Assembly: GCA_023101725.1 (NCBI GenBank)
Contig: JALJCO010007894.1
Location: forward strand, 1-64,000
DNA length: 64,000 nucleotides
Reading direction: 5' to 3'
From: Atherinomorus stipes
Lineage: Eukaryota > Chordata > Actinopteri > Atheriniformes > Atherinidae
Part shown: one piece after another, positions 46,638 to 58,502 of the stretch
Position numbering within the stretch: the first letter of the stretch is position 1
How the letters are laid out: each line of letters starts with the position of its first letter
Translations under genes and position numbers: made by a program
The notes under the pieces: generated by a model
What the model was told of the DNA's origin: nothing
The model's database searches: none
What the model saw: the letters and a program-made list of their open reading frames with translations, nothing else

Positions 46638-47418
46638 TAGGGATGCATGACATTGGAATTTTGGCTGATATCCGAAAAGCCAATATTTTAAAATTCATGT
46701 GGCCGATAACCAATATTGATACCAATATTAAAGCTGAAAAAATAAGCAGCCATTGATATTAGCAGGTTTGGTATCCGTTGCTGACACTTTGAAAAATAGA
46801 GGTGGGGAAAAAATATCAATACACTGAAATATTGCAATATTTTCAGACGGCAATTTCACATCGATATTTAAAAAGGCAGTATCAAACCTATTTTACTGAC
46901 AAAATCTTGTAAAATTTCATCGTTCTGTTACAAAATCTCACAATATTTGGTGAATTCTTGCAAGATTTCGTAACAGGATGAGAAAATATTGCGAGATTTC
47001 GTTAGTAAAATAGATTGATACCACATTTTTAAATATCAATGTGATATCAGCACATGAAAATATTGTAAAATGTTTGTGAATTCTCGCAAAATTTCATAAG
47101 AGGATGAAATATTGTATTGCAAGATTTTGTCAAATAGATCGATATCACGTTTTTAATTGTCAATATGATATCAGCACATGAAGATGTCACAATATTTCAG
47201 TGTATCATAATTTTTCCCCACCCCTAATCTTTAGAAGTTTTAAAGTCTGTAAAAAATAACTTTTTGAAGAAGAAGTCTTTTTTTAATTTTAGACTACACA
47301 GCGGGCCGATCGGTTGAATATCGGTTAAATATCGGTGGGGTGGCCGATGTCCGATACTCAGTTTTAAGGCCGATATAGGCCGATACCAATCGGGGGACGA
47401 TTATATTGTGCATCCTTA
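46638..47418. mobile_element. MITE family E copy 1, interrupted by family D
   Basis: Begins TAGGGATGCATGACATTGG and ends TTATATTGTGCATCCTTA, so the ends are imperfect inverse copies. The inside carries GGCCGATATAGGCCGATACC. Family D occupies 46797-47226. Confidence 0.7.
46797..47226. mobile_element. MITE family D copy 3
   Basis: The left end has AGGTGGGGAAAAAATATC followed by AATACACTGAAATATTGC. The right end, inverted, has AGGGGTGGGGAAAAATTATG and ATACACTGAAATATTGTGA. The terminal repeats are long and the outer TAGAGGTGGGG matches the family. Confidence 0.75.
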
Positions 47419-47439
47419 TTAAAACAAATACACAAAAAA

Positions 47440-47604
47440 TAAAACAAGTAAACAAGCTTATTATTGTATCCTTCATTATATTAATTTGGGAGTCAAATGC
47501 AGTATCGGCACCAAATATCGGCCCTAAACATGGGCAGGTTGTATCGGCTGAGGCTGATGAAAAAATATAAGTATCGGCCCTAAAAAAAACTGTAGTAATC
47601 CCTC
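47440..47604 (-). mobile_element. MITE family A copy 9, reverse orientation
   Basis: TTTGGGAGTCAAATGCAGTA, TCGGCACCAAATATCGGCCC, and TTGTATCGGCTGAGGCTGAT are present. Confidence 0.7.
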
Positions 47605-48487
47605 GCAAACACAAACCATATTCTCATGAGTAAAAACCAAGTAAAGAGCTGTGGTGTTGCAGGAGTTAAAGAATCTTTAAAAAGTCGTCTTTTTTTAACA
47701 CGTACGTCTTCCAGCAGCTGATAAGGACGCTGTTGAATCGTGAGCATATATTAAGCTCTGCTGCACCATCAAAAAAAGCCTGCATAAAACAGCATATGGT
47801 CTTTTCAGGGGTCCAGGAGCACAGACTTTATATCTGATTCCATTATAGTACTAATGCTTTATAATGCAGTACAGCATAAAGCTAATGGCTTGTACAAAGC
47901 TTCAACGGCTTATCAGGGCGACGGCAGGAAGTTTCCATTTTAAAGATTTCCAAGCTTAAATGCTTGCAAACTCAGTTCGCCCTGATTGGTCTGAATATCT
48001 GTGTTTGTATTGGGGAAGAAATCAGTCCTCCAGCCTCTAAACTGTTGTCTGTGCGTCTGTCTGTCTGTCTGCTGTGTCAGCCAAGGACAGCTTGTCAGAG
48101 CAGGTTGAAGAAAAACTGAGCTCCGGGAGAATATTTGTTCTCCGGTCATTTAAGGACAAGTGCGAGTCTGATACAGGACTGTTTTATCTCTGCCTCCATC
48201 CAGCTGGAAGACTGCAAGTCTGAGCAACACAGAGCGCACAAAGCTACGCGAAACGCAGGGAACATGTGGAATGAAAAGCCAAGCGAGGCTGAGCGAGATT
48301 TTATCGTCCTTTAGCAGTCGCTGGAAACAGAACAGCCAAAATGAGAAGATTGTTGCTGGAAAGGACAATATGTGCTGTATCATAATGTTCTTACAGCAGA
48401 GCTGCAGAGATACTGAAGGTTTCACTCATAACCTGTCGTCAAAATAACTTCCTGACGTCCAAAGTGAGCATCAGAATGAGAAGGAAA
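47605..48487. other. Non-coding, no gene identified
   Basis: Unique-looking sequence with a short CTGT run near 48055. Frames of up to 91 codons show no known motif. Confidence 0.4.
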
Positions 48488-48720
48488 GGAGATTTAAGTG
48501 ACCTGGTTGTTGGATGTTAAGTATTTCAGGAACTGCTGATCTACTGGGATTTGCACACAACCATCTCTAGGGTTTCCAGAGAATGCTCTGAAGAAGAGAA
48601 AATATCCAGGGACCAGCAGTTGTCTGGACTAGAATGTCTTGATGATGTCAGAGGAGACTGGGCAGACTGGTTGGAGATGATGGAAAGGCAACTGGAAGTC
48701 TGGTTCTAACCAAGTACGGC
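48488..48720 (+). pseudogene. Degenerate fragment of the Tc1 copy 2 family
   Basis: AACTGCTGATCTACTGGGAT and ACACAACCATCTCTAGGGTT match 11783-11826, the helix-turn-helix part of the transposase, with small deletions. It continues past the point where copy 2 is deleted, so it derives from a longer member. Terminal repeats were not found. Confidence 0.75.
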
Positions 48721-50439
48721 TGCTCGACTATGGAAAAAGATCATTATCACCATTATTTTGGTCAATATTGAAATCATAATTAGTCAAACGATGCATTTAT
48801 GTGCATATAACCCATCAGGCAACACCCAGGTGGGCTGGAAAAGCACGGACATGATTCTGTGTTTTGGTTGACAAAAACAAAACCACACCTTGGCTCTAAA
48901 TGGCTTCAGAGTCTGCTGTCAGCTTCCTCGTGCATAAACACTCGACACGGATTATGCCTCAGGACAATTAACTGAACATCTGCACAGGAGAAAAAGTGCA
49001 GTAAGATTTTCATAATGCCTGCAGCTGATGTGTACGTTTGTAGCTGTCTGATGATGCAAATAAAGCTGCAGTGTTCTTCAAAGACTGCACTTAAACCAGA
49101 AAACCACCAGACTCAATAACGCACACTCAGTGTTAGTGTTATCACATCAGGCCTTGAAGCTTAACGTCTCCATCGCTGTCCGTGACCTCCAATCCTCTCG
49201 AGGGGGTGAGGTGAGGAGAGTCTCCATGATGGCATTATTAGTAACGAAGCGTATTTCTGCGGCGCGGTGACATATGGCAACAACTAGCAGCACTAACAGG
49301 CAGCACTGACTCCTCGGCTGGGTCACACGGGGACGCGTGCTTATCAGCGAGACAGCAGTCAGACAGACAAACACGGAGCGGGGAACAGACTATTTAACCT
49401 GGGGCTGCTCACATCTGTTACACTGAAAATTCAAGCATGCTAAGAATGTGATTGCATAACAAAAAAGAAGATCTGAGGCTGCTGAGGTGAATCGGAGTTA
49501 TGCTGCAAATGTTTATCTAACAGCACAGGCTGAAATTCGCCTCTGATGGAACCTTTCTACCAGGATAACTCCGAATTTCTGATGAAATGAGGAAAATGCT
49601 GGACTTTTACTGGGGATTAACAGGTTCAAACTGCCGCATGAACCTTAAATATTAGCTTAAATATTTTATTTGCTTCCAAAATAATTAAATACATTAAAGA
49701 AACTCAAGACTGACATTTATTTATACACTGCAGTAAAAAATTTGTGGAAATGACCATGACTATGATGTCTTGAATGCATGCTTTAATGTGCTGATCACAC
49801 AACCGTAACTTCAAGTAATTCTGCAATACTACAACAAAATAAGTAGTTCTGTGCAGTTAGAAGTTAATCAGACTTATAATTACACACATTTCCGATGTTA
49901 AAGAGGCGGAGCTCGCTAGCCGTTAGCAATTAGCCCCTATTACCCCTTATTTCAGTGAAAATAAGTAAATTATCAGGATGCTTCCTTTCAATGAACTTTC
50001 TTTTTAGAAAACATGATGAACAACCTAAAATTTCTGGAGAAAAAAGTTTCAACAATATTTTCACCGTTACACATTTACCTAATTTTACTTTATTTATAAA
50101 CAGTACATATCTTCATTTGATTTATATTTTATGCTTTCATATAAACCTGCATTTTATCAATTGAAATATAAAATATGATATATATTCATATTTTATATAA
50201 AAAAAATTGTTCTCTACTTAAAATTAACTTATACAACTGGTCAATTTTATGTATCATTTAAATAAATATAAACTTTGTACATATTAAATAGATTTTATAT
50301 TCTATTAAATAAGTGATATTTAATTTTTTCTATATACTATTTATCTATTTTTTATTCTGCTTAGATATGTGAAATAAACATTTAATATGTATATATTCCT
50401 TTATTTTCATGTGCATAACAACTTCCAGGCAGTAAAAGT
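48721..50439. other. Non-coding, no gene identified
   Basis: No repeat ends recognised. AT content rises sharply after 49960. Confidence 0.4.
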
Positions 50440-50664
50440 CAGTATTTCATATGAGCAGAGGAACTTTTTGAGATCTACAAGTCATTTTAAATACACATAC
50501 GGTACATGTACAGTACATTTCCACACATGTGTAGTAATCCTGACCACCTGAACTTGAAGCAAAAATAAAAGATAGAATAAGTTATCTTTTTATTTTTATC
50601 AAATACCCCCCAGAGTGTCTCCAAGTACCCCAAGGGTGCGTGTACCCCCATTTGGGAAACACTG
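50440..50664 (-). mobile_element. hAT-like MITE with CAGTGTTTCCCAA end, copy 1
   Basis: On the minus strand the outer end reads CAGTGTTTCCCAAATGGGGG, followed by TACACGCACCC and TTGATAAAAATAAAAAGAT. The CAGTGTTTC-type end is typical of hAT (Charlie-like) elements. The inner end is not certain. Confidence 0.6.
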
Positions 50665-51524
50665 CTGTAGAGTACGAGCAGTACCACCTTCTGAACTGAG
50701 CTGAGGAAGCCTCTCACTCAACACTGTTCGTTAATCACCATGTAGAAGGCGTCAGCATTTGCATTTATAGGCCTTTAAACGGTCCCAGTTCACATAAAGA
50801 ACCAGTAAAAACACGTAATCATTCATTTTTAACAAGCATGAATAAACCCTGAATACACCGGATTTACTAAGACACAGTACCAGCTTCCAGAAATGTTACT
50901 CCCTCATAATAAAAGCAAAAAAAAAAGAAAGAAATGTGTGTGATGATGACGTTTTTTAAGGCCATCCACGTCAAGATTACTCAAGATCCTAAATGATTAA
51001 ATGAAGATTCACATTAGTCTTCCTCATTACTCCTCTCTACACATGGGCTACCTCAGGTTGCTGCGCTTGGCTTGTGGCCAGACGGCAGTTAGCGGAGGTT
51101 TTTAAGGCCGAGCCCAGCAGGCCTCACGCCTCCATGAAGAATTCAACTCCAGCTGTTGCCCAAGGAGACACCCAGCCATTTATATTACTGCACAGCTAAC
51201 TGAATAAAGATCTGAGGATTTCTGAGCAAAACAGCACTTACTGGGAACAACAACAGACATTACTAATATTAATAATAATAATAAGAAAACTTTTTAAAGT
51301 AGAAGTATGAAACTAATTTTCATTCTGGTGCCACATTTGATCTCAAACAGTAACAAAAAAAAAGAAGAAGAAGAAATAAAAAACAGAAAAAAAGCATAAC
51401 AACCTATAAATGACAAAAAGATTCCCGGTTCTTCCCTTTATTTAAGAGAAAAGACTTTAATGATCAGGATGTTTACCTTTTAATGAATTTTCTCTTTTGA
51501 AAAAAAATTACAAATAGCATTTTT
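50665..51524. other. Non-coding, no gene seen
   Basis: Unremarkable sequence with A-rich stretches near 51350-51410. Confidence 0.4.
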
Positions 51525-51526
51525 GG

Positions 51527-51571
<45 letters not shown>
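51525..51571. repeat. (AT)n microsatellite
   Basis: About 23 AT units. Confidence 0.95.
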
Positions 51572-51572
<1 letters not shown>

Positions 51573-51815
51573 CCTCAGTATATATTGCCTCAGAAAGATG
51601 TAAAATGTGTAATACTGTAAGTTCTCCTGCTGCCTCAGAAAAGTTTATATTCAAAAATTAAAAATGCAACTCATGGACAAATTAAGAAATGCAATTAATT
51701 CTTATAAAGTAGTTAATGTTTTCTCCAATGTTCCCATTTGTCAAATTCACCTGTTTTTAAAAATCATTTCCGTAATTTTCCAGCATTGTATTCTGTACAC
51801 ATCTGGCACACAATA

Positions 51816-52896
51816 AGGATAGACCGATACATTGGGTGGCTGATATTTTAGGTCGATATTTGCGGGGGGTTTTTTTGCTGCTATCAACATCGCCCTATAT
51901 ATTTGGTGTGTTGGCCGATACCCCCACTCTGAATGATATTAAACATTTTCTATCTATATATTTATTATAAGTTTAATGCTTCTTTTATTTTTTTTTCTAC
52001 AACTGTGCTCTTTATTTATTTGAAGTTCTTTGTTCTTGTTTATATACAAAGATTTGTAGAATTAATTTGCATTGTACTTCATTATATCAATTTGGGAGTC
52101 AAATGCAGTATCGGCCCCAAATATCAGCAGGTTGTATTGGTCATTGACTGAGGCTGATGAGAAGAAATTAGGAATATTCTATTTTTTTTTTTTTTTTTTT
52201 CTTAGCGATATCCGATATTGTCCAACTCTTAATTTCCAATATCCGATATCATCCAATACTGATATATACAGACAACTGTAAGGTTGTATCTCTCATATTT
52301 TGATAAATACAATGATATTCTGCTCTGAGAGCGAAGATGCCAAAATATCCTTAACTCAGCCAGGAGTTCATTTTGGACATCTGGCTGCCAGATATCAGAT
52401 ACTAGCAGGTATTAGATACGACCATATATCAGATACTAGCAGGTATTAGCCAACATGTGGCTAATTCTAATGTTTCTGACAACTTAGTAACTTAACCAAC
52501 AACTTAAAACCAGACATATTATCAGCAGCTTCAAAGCAAGTCAGTCTGTAGCAGCAGCAGCTGCACCAAAGTCACATAACTCTGAAAGGAATGCTGGGAT
52601 ATGAAGTTCTTCCACAATAACAGCAGTTTTTATACACACTGGAGTGGTGATAATGGATCGAAATCTCGCAAGCTTTTGTTTGTAAAAATATTAGTCTGAA
52701 AAAAACTATATTGATATTTTGCGTTATCACATTTTAATACCAATATCAGGCTTGGACATCCCTACTTCATTGTATTGATTAAGGAGTCAAATGCAGTATC
52801 CGCCCCAAATATCGGACGATTGTATTGGTCATCGGCTGAGGCTGATGAGAAAATATCTGTATCGGCCCTAAAAAATCTGTATCAGTCGATTCCTAG
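51816..52896. mobile_element. MITE family A copies 10 and 11, split by family B
   Basis: A left stretch (51816-52168) goes from AGACCGATACATTGGGTGG to GCAGTATCGGCCCCAAATAT. After family B, a right stretch (52764-52896) starts again with the same GAGTCAAATGCAGTATCC text and ends CTGTATCAGTCGATTCCTA. The repeated text means two A copies, not one. Confidence 0.7.
52169..52763. mobile_element. MITE family B copy 2
   Basis: Begins TAGGAATATTC and ends TTGGACATCCCTA. It carries GATATCCGATATTGTCCAAC, GTCTGTAGCAGCAGCAGCTG and GAAAGGAATGCTGGGATATG. It has no family F insert. Confidence 0.75.
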
Positions 52897-53936
52897 TGCA
52901 CAGACCCCCCCCCAAAAAAAGATTACTTGATCACTTGCAACAAAATGTCTTGTGAACTCTTAAATCCTGCCTGAAAAAGCTGAGCAGTGCACCCTGATGA
53001 TATCATCCTCCATCTTTCCATCTCTCATGTTAAATAAAGCAGAATCATCTGGAAGAAAAAAAAACACTTTGGAAGAATTATCTAGAACTCGGTTCACCGC
53101 AGGCAAGAAAAGAAACATCTGAAAGAGTAAAATAATGCACAAAATGGCTGGAAAAGCAAGGGACAAGAAAAGCCTTCATTCGTCACATCCTGGTGGGATC
53201 TGGCTCCGTGTCACGCTGACTGACGGCCCGCCGTGACACATCTGACGAGCTTAATCTGGCCGTGCATCAACTGTAGTATCGGACACATAAACCACAGAGA
53301 GAGCGGCGAGCGACAGGCAGGAAGCTGATGCCAGTAACACAATACCACTGCCTATTATTTATGCTTATGTGTGCATGCTTTGTGGTATAGATTAACACGG
53401 ACATGTTTAAAAACTATGGGTCTAATCTGACAATCCATACTGACAGAACAGCTCCACACGGACTACGATGCGACGAGAGCCATCAGGCAAAATTAGCCTC
53501 CACTTCTGTGGAGATAAAAGGCCTTCGTCTCACAGCTCTCCAAGGATTTACTTTGCATGTTTCCCCATCTCGGATGGGCTGCTTTTCTAGCAGTCACCAT
53601 CGCCAAGCTGAGACAAAAAGATGGAAAGCACCAGCTAGATTAGAGGAAGAATCAAAACAGAGGTTGTCTCGAGGCAACAACGCTGGGTTTGTGTATTAGT
53701 ACTGGGAAAATACACTGATGTAAACTCATGAGCTGCAAGTGACTGACAAAGTGAGACAGGAAACTAGAAAAACCGCCTGTAGGATGATGCTGTGGACAGA
53801 CTGTATTTCACCCCGAGTGGGGAATGATTATCTAAAAAGGATACCAGAGGAGATCATTCCCAGTCAAAAAATAAAGAATACCACAGTAAAAGTAGAACAC
53901 ACACCAAAGAGTATCGTGTCTGAAAATGTCCTAAAT
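52897..53936. other. Non-coding, no gene identified
   Basis: 53170-53400 is base-balanced and free of repeat words; a conserved non-coding element is possible but unproven. Confidence 0.35.
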
Positions 53937-54150
53937 CAGTGTTTCTCAAATGGGGGTACACGCACCCCTGGGTACTTGGATACACTCAGGGGTACTTGAT
54001 AAAAATAAAGGGATAATTTATTTTATGTTTTCCTTCTGCTTCAGTTTGTTTGAAGAGTTGAGTCAGTTCAGGTGGATGGGATGACGACACACACGGAAAC
54101 GTGCAGTACATGTATGTTCATTTAAAATAACTTGTAGATTGTTTTTGTTT
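53937..54150 (+). mobile_element. hAT-like MITE with CAGTGTTTCTCAA end, copy 2
   Basis: CAGTGTTTCTCAAATGGGGG, TACACGCACCCCTGGGTACT and TTGATAAAAATAAAGGGAT match copy 1 at 50440-50664 in the opposite orientation. Confidence 0.6.
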
Positions 54151-57102
54151 TGTCGTTTTTTTCGGTCTCTTTTTTTTTAAGCTCCCTCTTGTCTGAAGCT
54201 GAAATGCCCCCAGACGGGTGGGGTGTTCTCTAGCTCAACAAGCTCACATTCCACGTTGTTAGGAGTTTTTAGAAACAGGATGGTCAGCGCACCACACCAA
54301 GTGGAGGCCAAGTTTCACCATCCCATCTTTCAATTATGTCCAGTGGTATCCAAAAACTTAATGAAACAATAAATAGCTAAATAAACAAATCCTGCACCCA
54401 ACAATTCACCCAACAGGATCGTGCCGAACCGAGAGTAGTGCACCCATCGGTTCGGCACAACATATATAGTTACATCCCTACTATCCACTCATGCAGCCTC
54501 CTGTGCAGCGGGAATTTTGTCATGAAGAGGTTAATAAAAAAAAAAAATACAAGATTAAATGTATTAAATCGTATTGAATACCCCCCCCCCCCCCCCCCCG
54601 CAAAAAAACAAAAAAAAAACACAATTCGGATTGTGTAAAAATTCAGATCTGAAGTGGGGGCTTGTCCGGGAGATATACTGTATTTCTGCTGATCAGAAAC
54701 GTTCCCTGCAATCACAAAACTTTAAGCTGGAAAGTTTGTCTCAATGCAGAACGCTTTGGAAGTTGGACCAGAGGTCTGCGACTGCGCAGTGGCTGATGCT
54801 AGCTAACCCAAGCTAACCTCAACCAGGCGTTCAAATACAAACAGAGTAAATCCATCTCCAAGTAACTTAATATAAGGCGGCAGACCGCAGACCACTTCAC
54901 TGACCATCGTTTTTATGTAAACCATAAGCCACCAATGAAAAGTATAACATCTAAAATGTGGCAGCGCAACATTCCATCCATTCGTTGGCTTTACCTACTT
55001 GTTCCAATGCATGCAAGGTACTACACAGTACCTACACACAATTTTAGGGAGGGAAAGGGGGAAATATGAAACAAACAGTCAAATTACAGTTCATGTAGTT
55101 CATTTCATCCTCCCACCTTTTTTAATGCATCTCATACACCCCGAGTTTAAATAGGAAAGAAAACAAAAACAAAAGAAACAACAACAACAAAAAAAAGGAT
55201 AAAAATAGTATACGGCATTGCGCCGATCTAGGAGCTCCTAGGAGGGGAGGAAGGGCTGGGGGTGTTGATGGCTGTGGGGTGGTCTCTCACGGGTCAGTAG
55301 GGGCTTAAAGCACCCTTTAAATAAACAATAAACAATAAATAAATAAATAAATACACCTCAATTTCATATGAAATGTACCTCTTCCATCCCCCTCCTCCTC
55401 CATACTCCTGCAATACTATTATGATTATTCCCATCTATTATTATTAATAATAATAATGATTATTTGTTTATTTGATTTTGGGGCGAAACCATAAGTTTGT
55501 ATTGCTGTTTATCTCTTATCTATTGATTTCAGTTATCATTATTTTTTCCTTATATAGTCTCAAAACACAACTCACTCGCAACTCAACACACACACACACG
55601 TAAAACCACCAATGTTGTTGTTTGGTGTCGATTAGTTTGTCTGTATGTTCGTGTCACTGTATTGTCGTCTTGCACAATAAAAATAAAGGTTGTTGGGGGG
55701 GGGGGGGGGTTAGCGACCTTTCTGGCTGTTTATATGAAAGAGGTAAGTACAACCTGGTCAGGTCTATGACAAGTTTTTGGACAGTGAGGAAGCTGAGCTG
55801 GGAATGAGGAACCTTCTTTCTGGGGGTGACGGTTCTAAGCACCACACCACCAAGAAAACCAGCCTTTAATCCGCTGAGAAGAAAACAAAAGAAGTTGTTT
55901 TTGGCTGCAGAACACGGCACTGAACGGGGATAGACTTGGAAAGTCATTTGCATGACCCATTTAACTGCAAAAATTAGATTTATGCCGTTGATTTAGATTA
56001 TTTAATCACAGAGCATGACACCATTGACATGCAGCAGATTAGATCCTGCTCCCTCATTAAAGCACCAGTACACGCCATTTTTAGCTGTTTAGATGCTCTA
56101 ATATCAGATGGGATGTGTCTTCTTGGCCTCAGTCTATCGGAGCAGAACTTTAGGTGCACTGATTTTTCCAAAAACACACTGAGAGGGAGTTCATTTTCCT
56201 TTTTAAAAAAAAAAGAAGAAGGCAGCAGATGGTCTGAGAAACCTGAACATACTGAGTGCAGTCTAAACCCTTTTACATGATATACATGCACAGTTTCCAA
56301 CATGCTTGCACACAACATTCTGAGCAATGGGATGAAGAGATTATTACACTTTTTAAATGATTTTCATCCTTTTAATGTTTATTTTGGCAGCCATTTACAG
56401 ACATGTACCATGATTAAAGGCTTTCTTAAAATCTGTTAGCGTTTCACGTTCTCGATTATTCAGCTTTAGTTTCTAACTTCTACAGCCTCAGGCTCAACAT
56501 CTCTGAGATAAAAAGAGCTTCTCTTCCAGATGTTTATATCATCTGGTCACAACTTTTAAACTTTCAATGACTTTTCCTGCATGTCTGAAAAGCCATATTT
56601 GTTTTCTGTTTGAGCCTTTTCATGTGAACCATTTCATTTCATACAATTAAAGTTGAGTAAGGAGTGTGGAGACAATCACAGCTTAAAGCAGCAGGGTGTA
56701 TTTTCAGTGAAATGAAAGAGTAAGGCATTTTAAAGTGAAGAATGGACTCACACGGTGAATATAGTGTCCTTTGAAGAAGCTCTAAACAGGATGAAAAGAC
56801 CATTAGTTTTGTTAGATAAAAGTGTTTTCATCTGGAAAAGGACTGGTGCTTTTAAAGTGTCGGAGAAGAACAAAAACGTCAACATTTTCCACAATGAAGA
56901 CATAAACTAGCACAAGAGTACAGGCCATTCAGACCTGTGCATCAACAGGAAAATATGCACATGCATTTGAATACGGGGCAAACGTGCAGACAGAGAAGCT
57001 GGAGGCAGCAGACATTAAAACATGCACCACGTTTGCTCTCACTGCAAAAGAGACAATCAGTCAAGCAGAGTGATTCATGTCCCCAGAAGAAAACTGCTGA
57101 CT
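54151..57102. other. Non-coding; homopolymer C and G runs, no gene confirmed
   Basis: A C19 run lies at 54581-54599 and a G15 run at 55695-55709. Near 54450-54480 GGTTCGGCACAACATATAT followed by TTACATCCCTAC looks like the end of another TAGGGATG element, but its partner was not found. (AATA)n lies near 55335-55352. Confidence 0.45.
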
Positions 57103-57205
57103 CTATCGACCGATACAGATATTTTCTCATCAGCCTCAGCCGATGGCTGATACAAGCTGCCGATATTTGGGACCGATACTGCATTTTACTCCTAAATTAA
57201 CTCAT
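57103..57205 (+). mobile_element. MITE family A copy 12, fragment
   Basis: TCGACCGATACAGATATTTT, CTCATCAGCCTCAGCCGATG and GGGACCGATACTGCATTTTA are present; the 3' part is missing. Confidence 0.75.
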
Positions 57206-57633
57206 TGATTGACTGTCAGGCATTTTCAGAGCAGAGCGCTCCATATTGCCAAGGTTTTTAAGCATTTTTACTGATATTTGGAGAGCCACAGAACATTGTG
57301 TACTATGCTAATGCAAACACCGAATCTACCAAAGGAAAGCTTAGACTCTGTACTTTCATCAGAAAAAAAAAAATAGTTTCTAGCTTTTTCTGTTCTTTAG
57401 TAATCTGCAGTAGAACATGGGGTCGTTGCAGCAAAAATGCTGCTTTTCACCAAAAAGCTGAGAAAACAAGCATTTTATGCAGCAATGCGCTTCAAGTGGA
57501 AAAGTGACTTGATGCCAACATTTTTTGCTTTAGTGACGCCTCCAGCATCTGAACAGATGTTAACTTCTATATGAAACAACAAAAACAACACTGAGCGAAA
57601 ATAAATTATTTTAATTATTTTTGGCAAAATAAT
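57206..57633. other. Non-coding, no gene seen
   Basis: Short A-run near 57362; nothing else recognised. Confidence 0.4.
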
Positions 57634-58245
57634 TAGGGATGTTCAATTTTAGCTTTTTTAACGATATCCGATATACCGATATTGTCCAACTCTTAAATTC
57701 CAAAATCCGACATCAACCGATACCAATATATGCAGACAGCTGTGACGTTGTATCTCTCATATTTTGACAATGATATTCTGCTTAGAGAGTGAAGATGCCA
57801 AAATATCCTTAGCTCGGCCAGAGGAGCTCATTTTGGACATCTGGCTGCCAGATATCAGATACTAGCAGGTATTAGCCAACATGTGGCTGATTCTAATGTG
57901 TCTGACAACTTGGTAACTTAACCAACAACTTTAAAACCAGACATATTATCAACAGCTTCAAAGCAAGTCAGTCTGTAGCAGCAGCAGCTGCACTGTGGTC
58001 ACATGACTCTGAAAGGAATGCTGGGATATGAAGTTTTTCCACAATAACAGGGATTTTTATACATGCTGGACCAATGCTAATGGAACAAGATCTCGCGAGA
58101 TTTCATTACGGAGCAACAAAAACTAGCAAAATTTAATTTTTCAAAATATTGGCCCAAAAAAACTATACTGATATTTTTCGATATCACATTTTAATGCCAA
58201 TATCGGCCAATAATATTGGTTGGTCCGATAATATCGGACACCCCA
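57634..58245. mobile_element. MITE family B copy 3, most complete
   Basis: Begins TAGGGATGTTCAATTTTAGC. Its end, inverted, reads TGGGGTGTCCGATATTATCG. Flanks AAAATAAT on the left and AAAATTAAT on the right suggest a target duplication with one added T. The core matches copies 1 and 2. Confidence 0.8.
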
Positions 58246-58356
58246 AAATTAATTATTTACTAGTTATATAAGCCACAAGTTTGTTTCACGACATCATGTT
58301 TGACATAAAAATATATCGGCCAGCTGATGTATCGGTCCCTCCTTAATTCAGACTTT

Positions 58357-58502
58357 AAAGGGGGGGTAACATGCAAAATTGACTTTTAGGTTGTTTTTTT
58401 ATGTTTACTGTATTTTCAGAACTATTTAAGGTAACACAGTTATTTGGTTGTGCCCTAAAAGGAATTTATGTGTCTAATAATGACATGAAAGCCCCTCTTT
58501 AA
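58357..58502. mobile_element. Short TTAA-flanked MITE
   Basis: TTTAAAGGGGGGGTAACATG on the left and, inverted, CTTAAAGAGGGGCTTTCATG on the right. TTAA stands at both edges. About 145 bp. It resembles the ends at 7657 and 20364. Confidence 0.55.
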
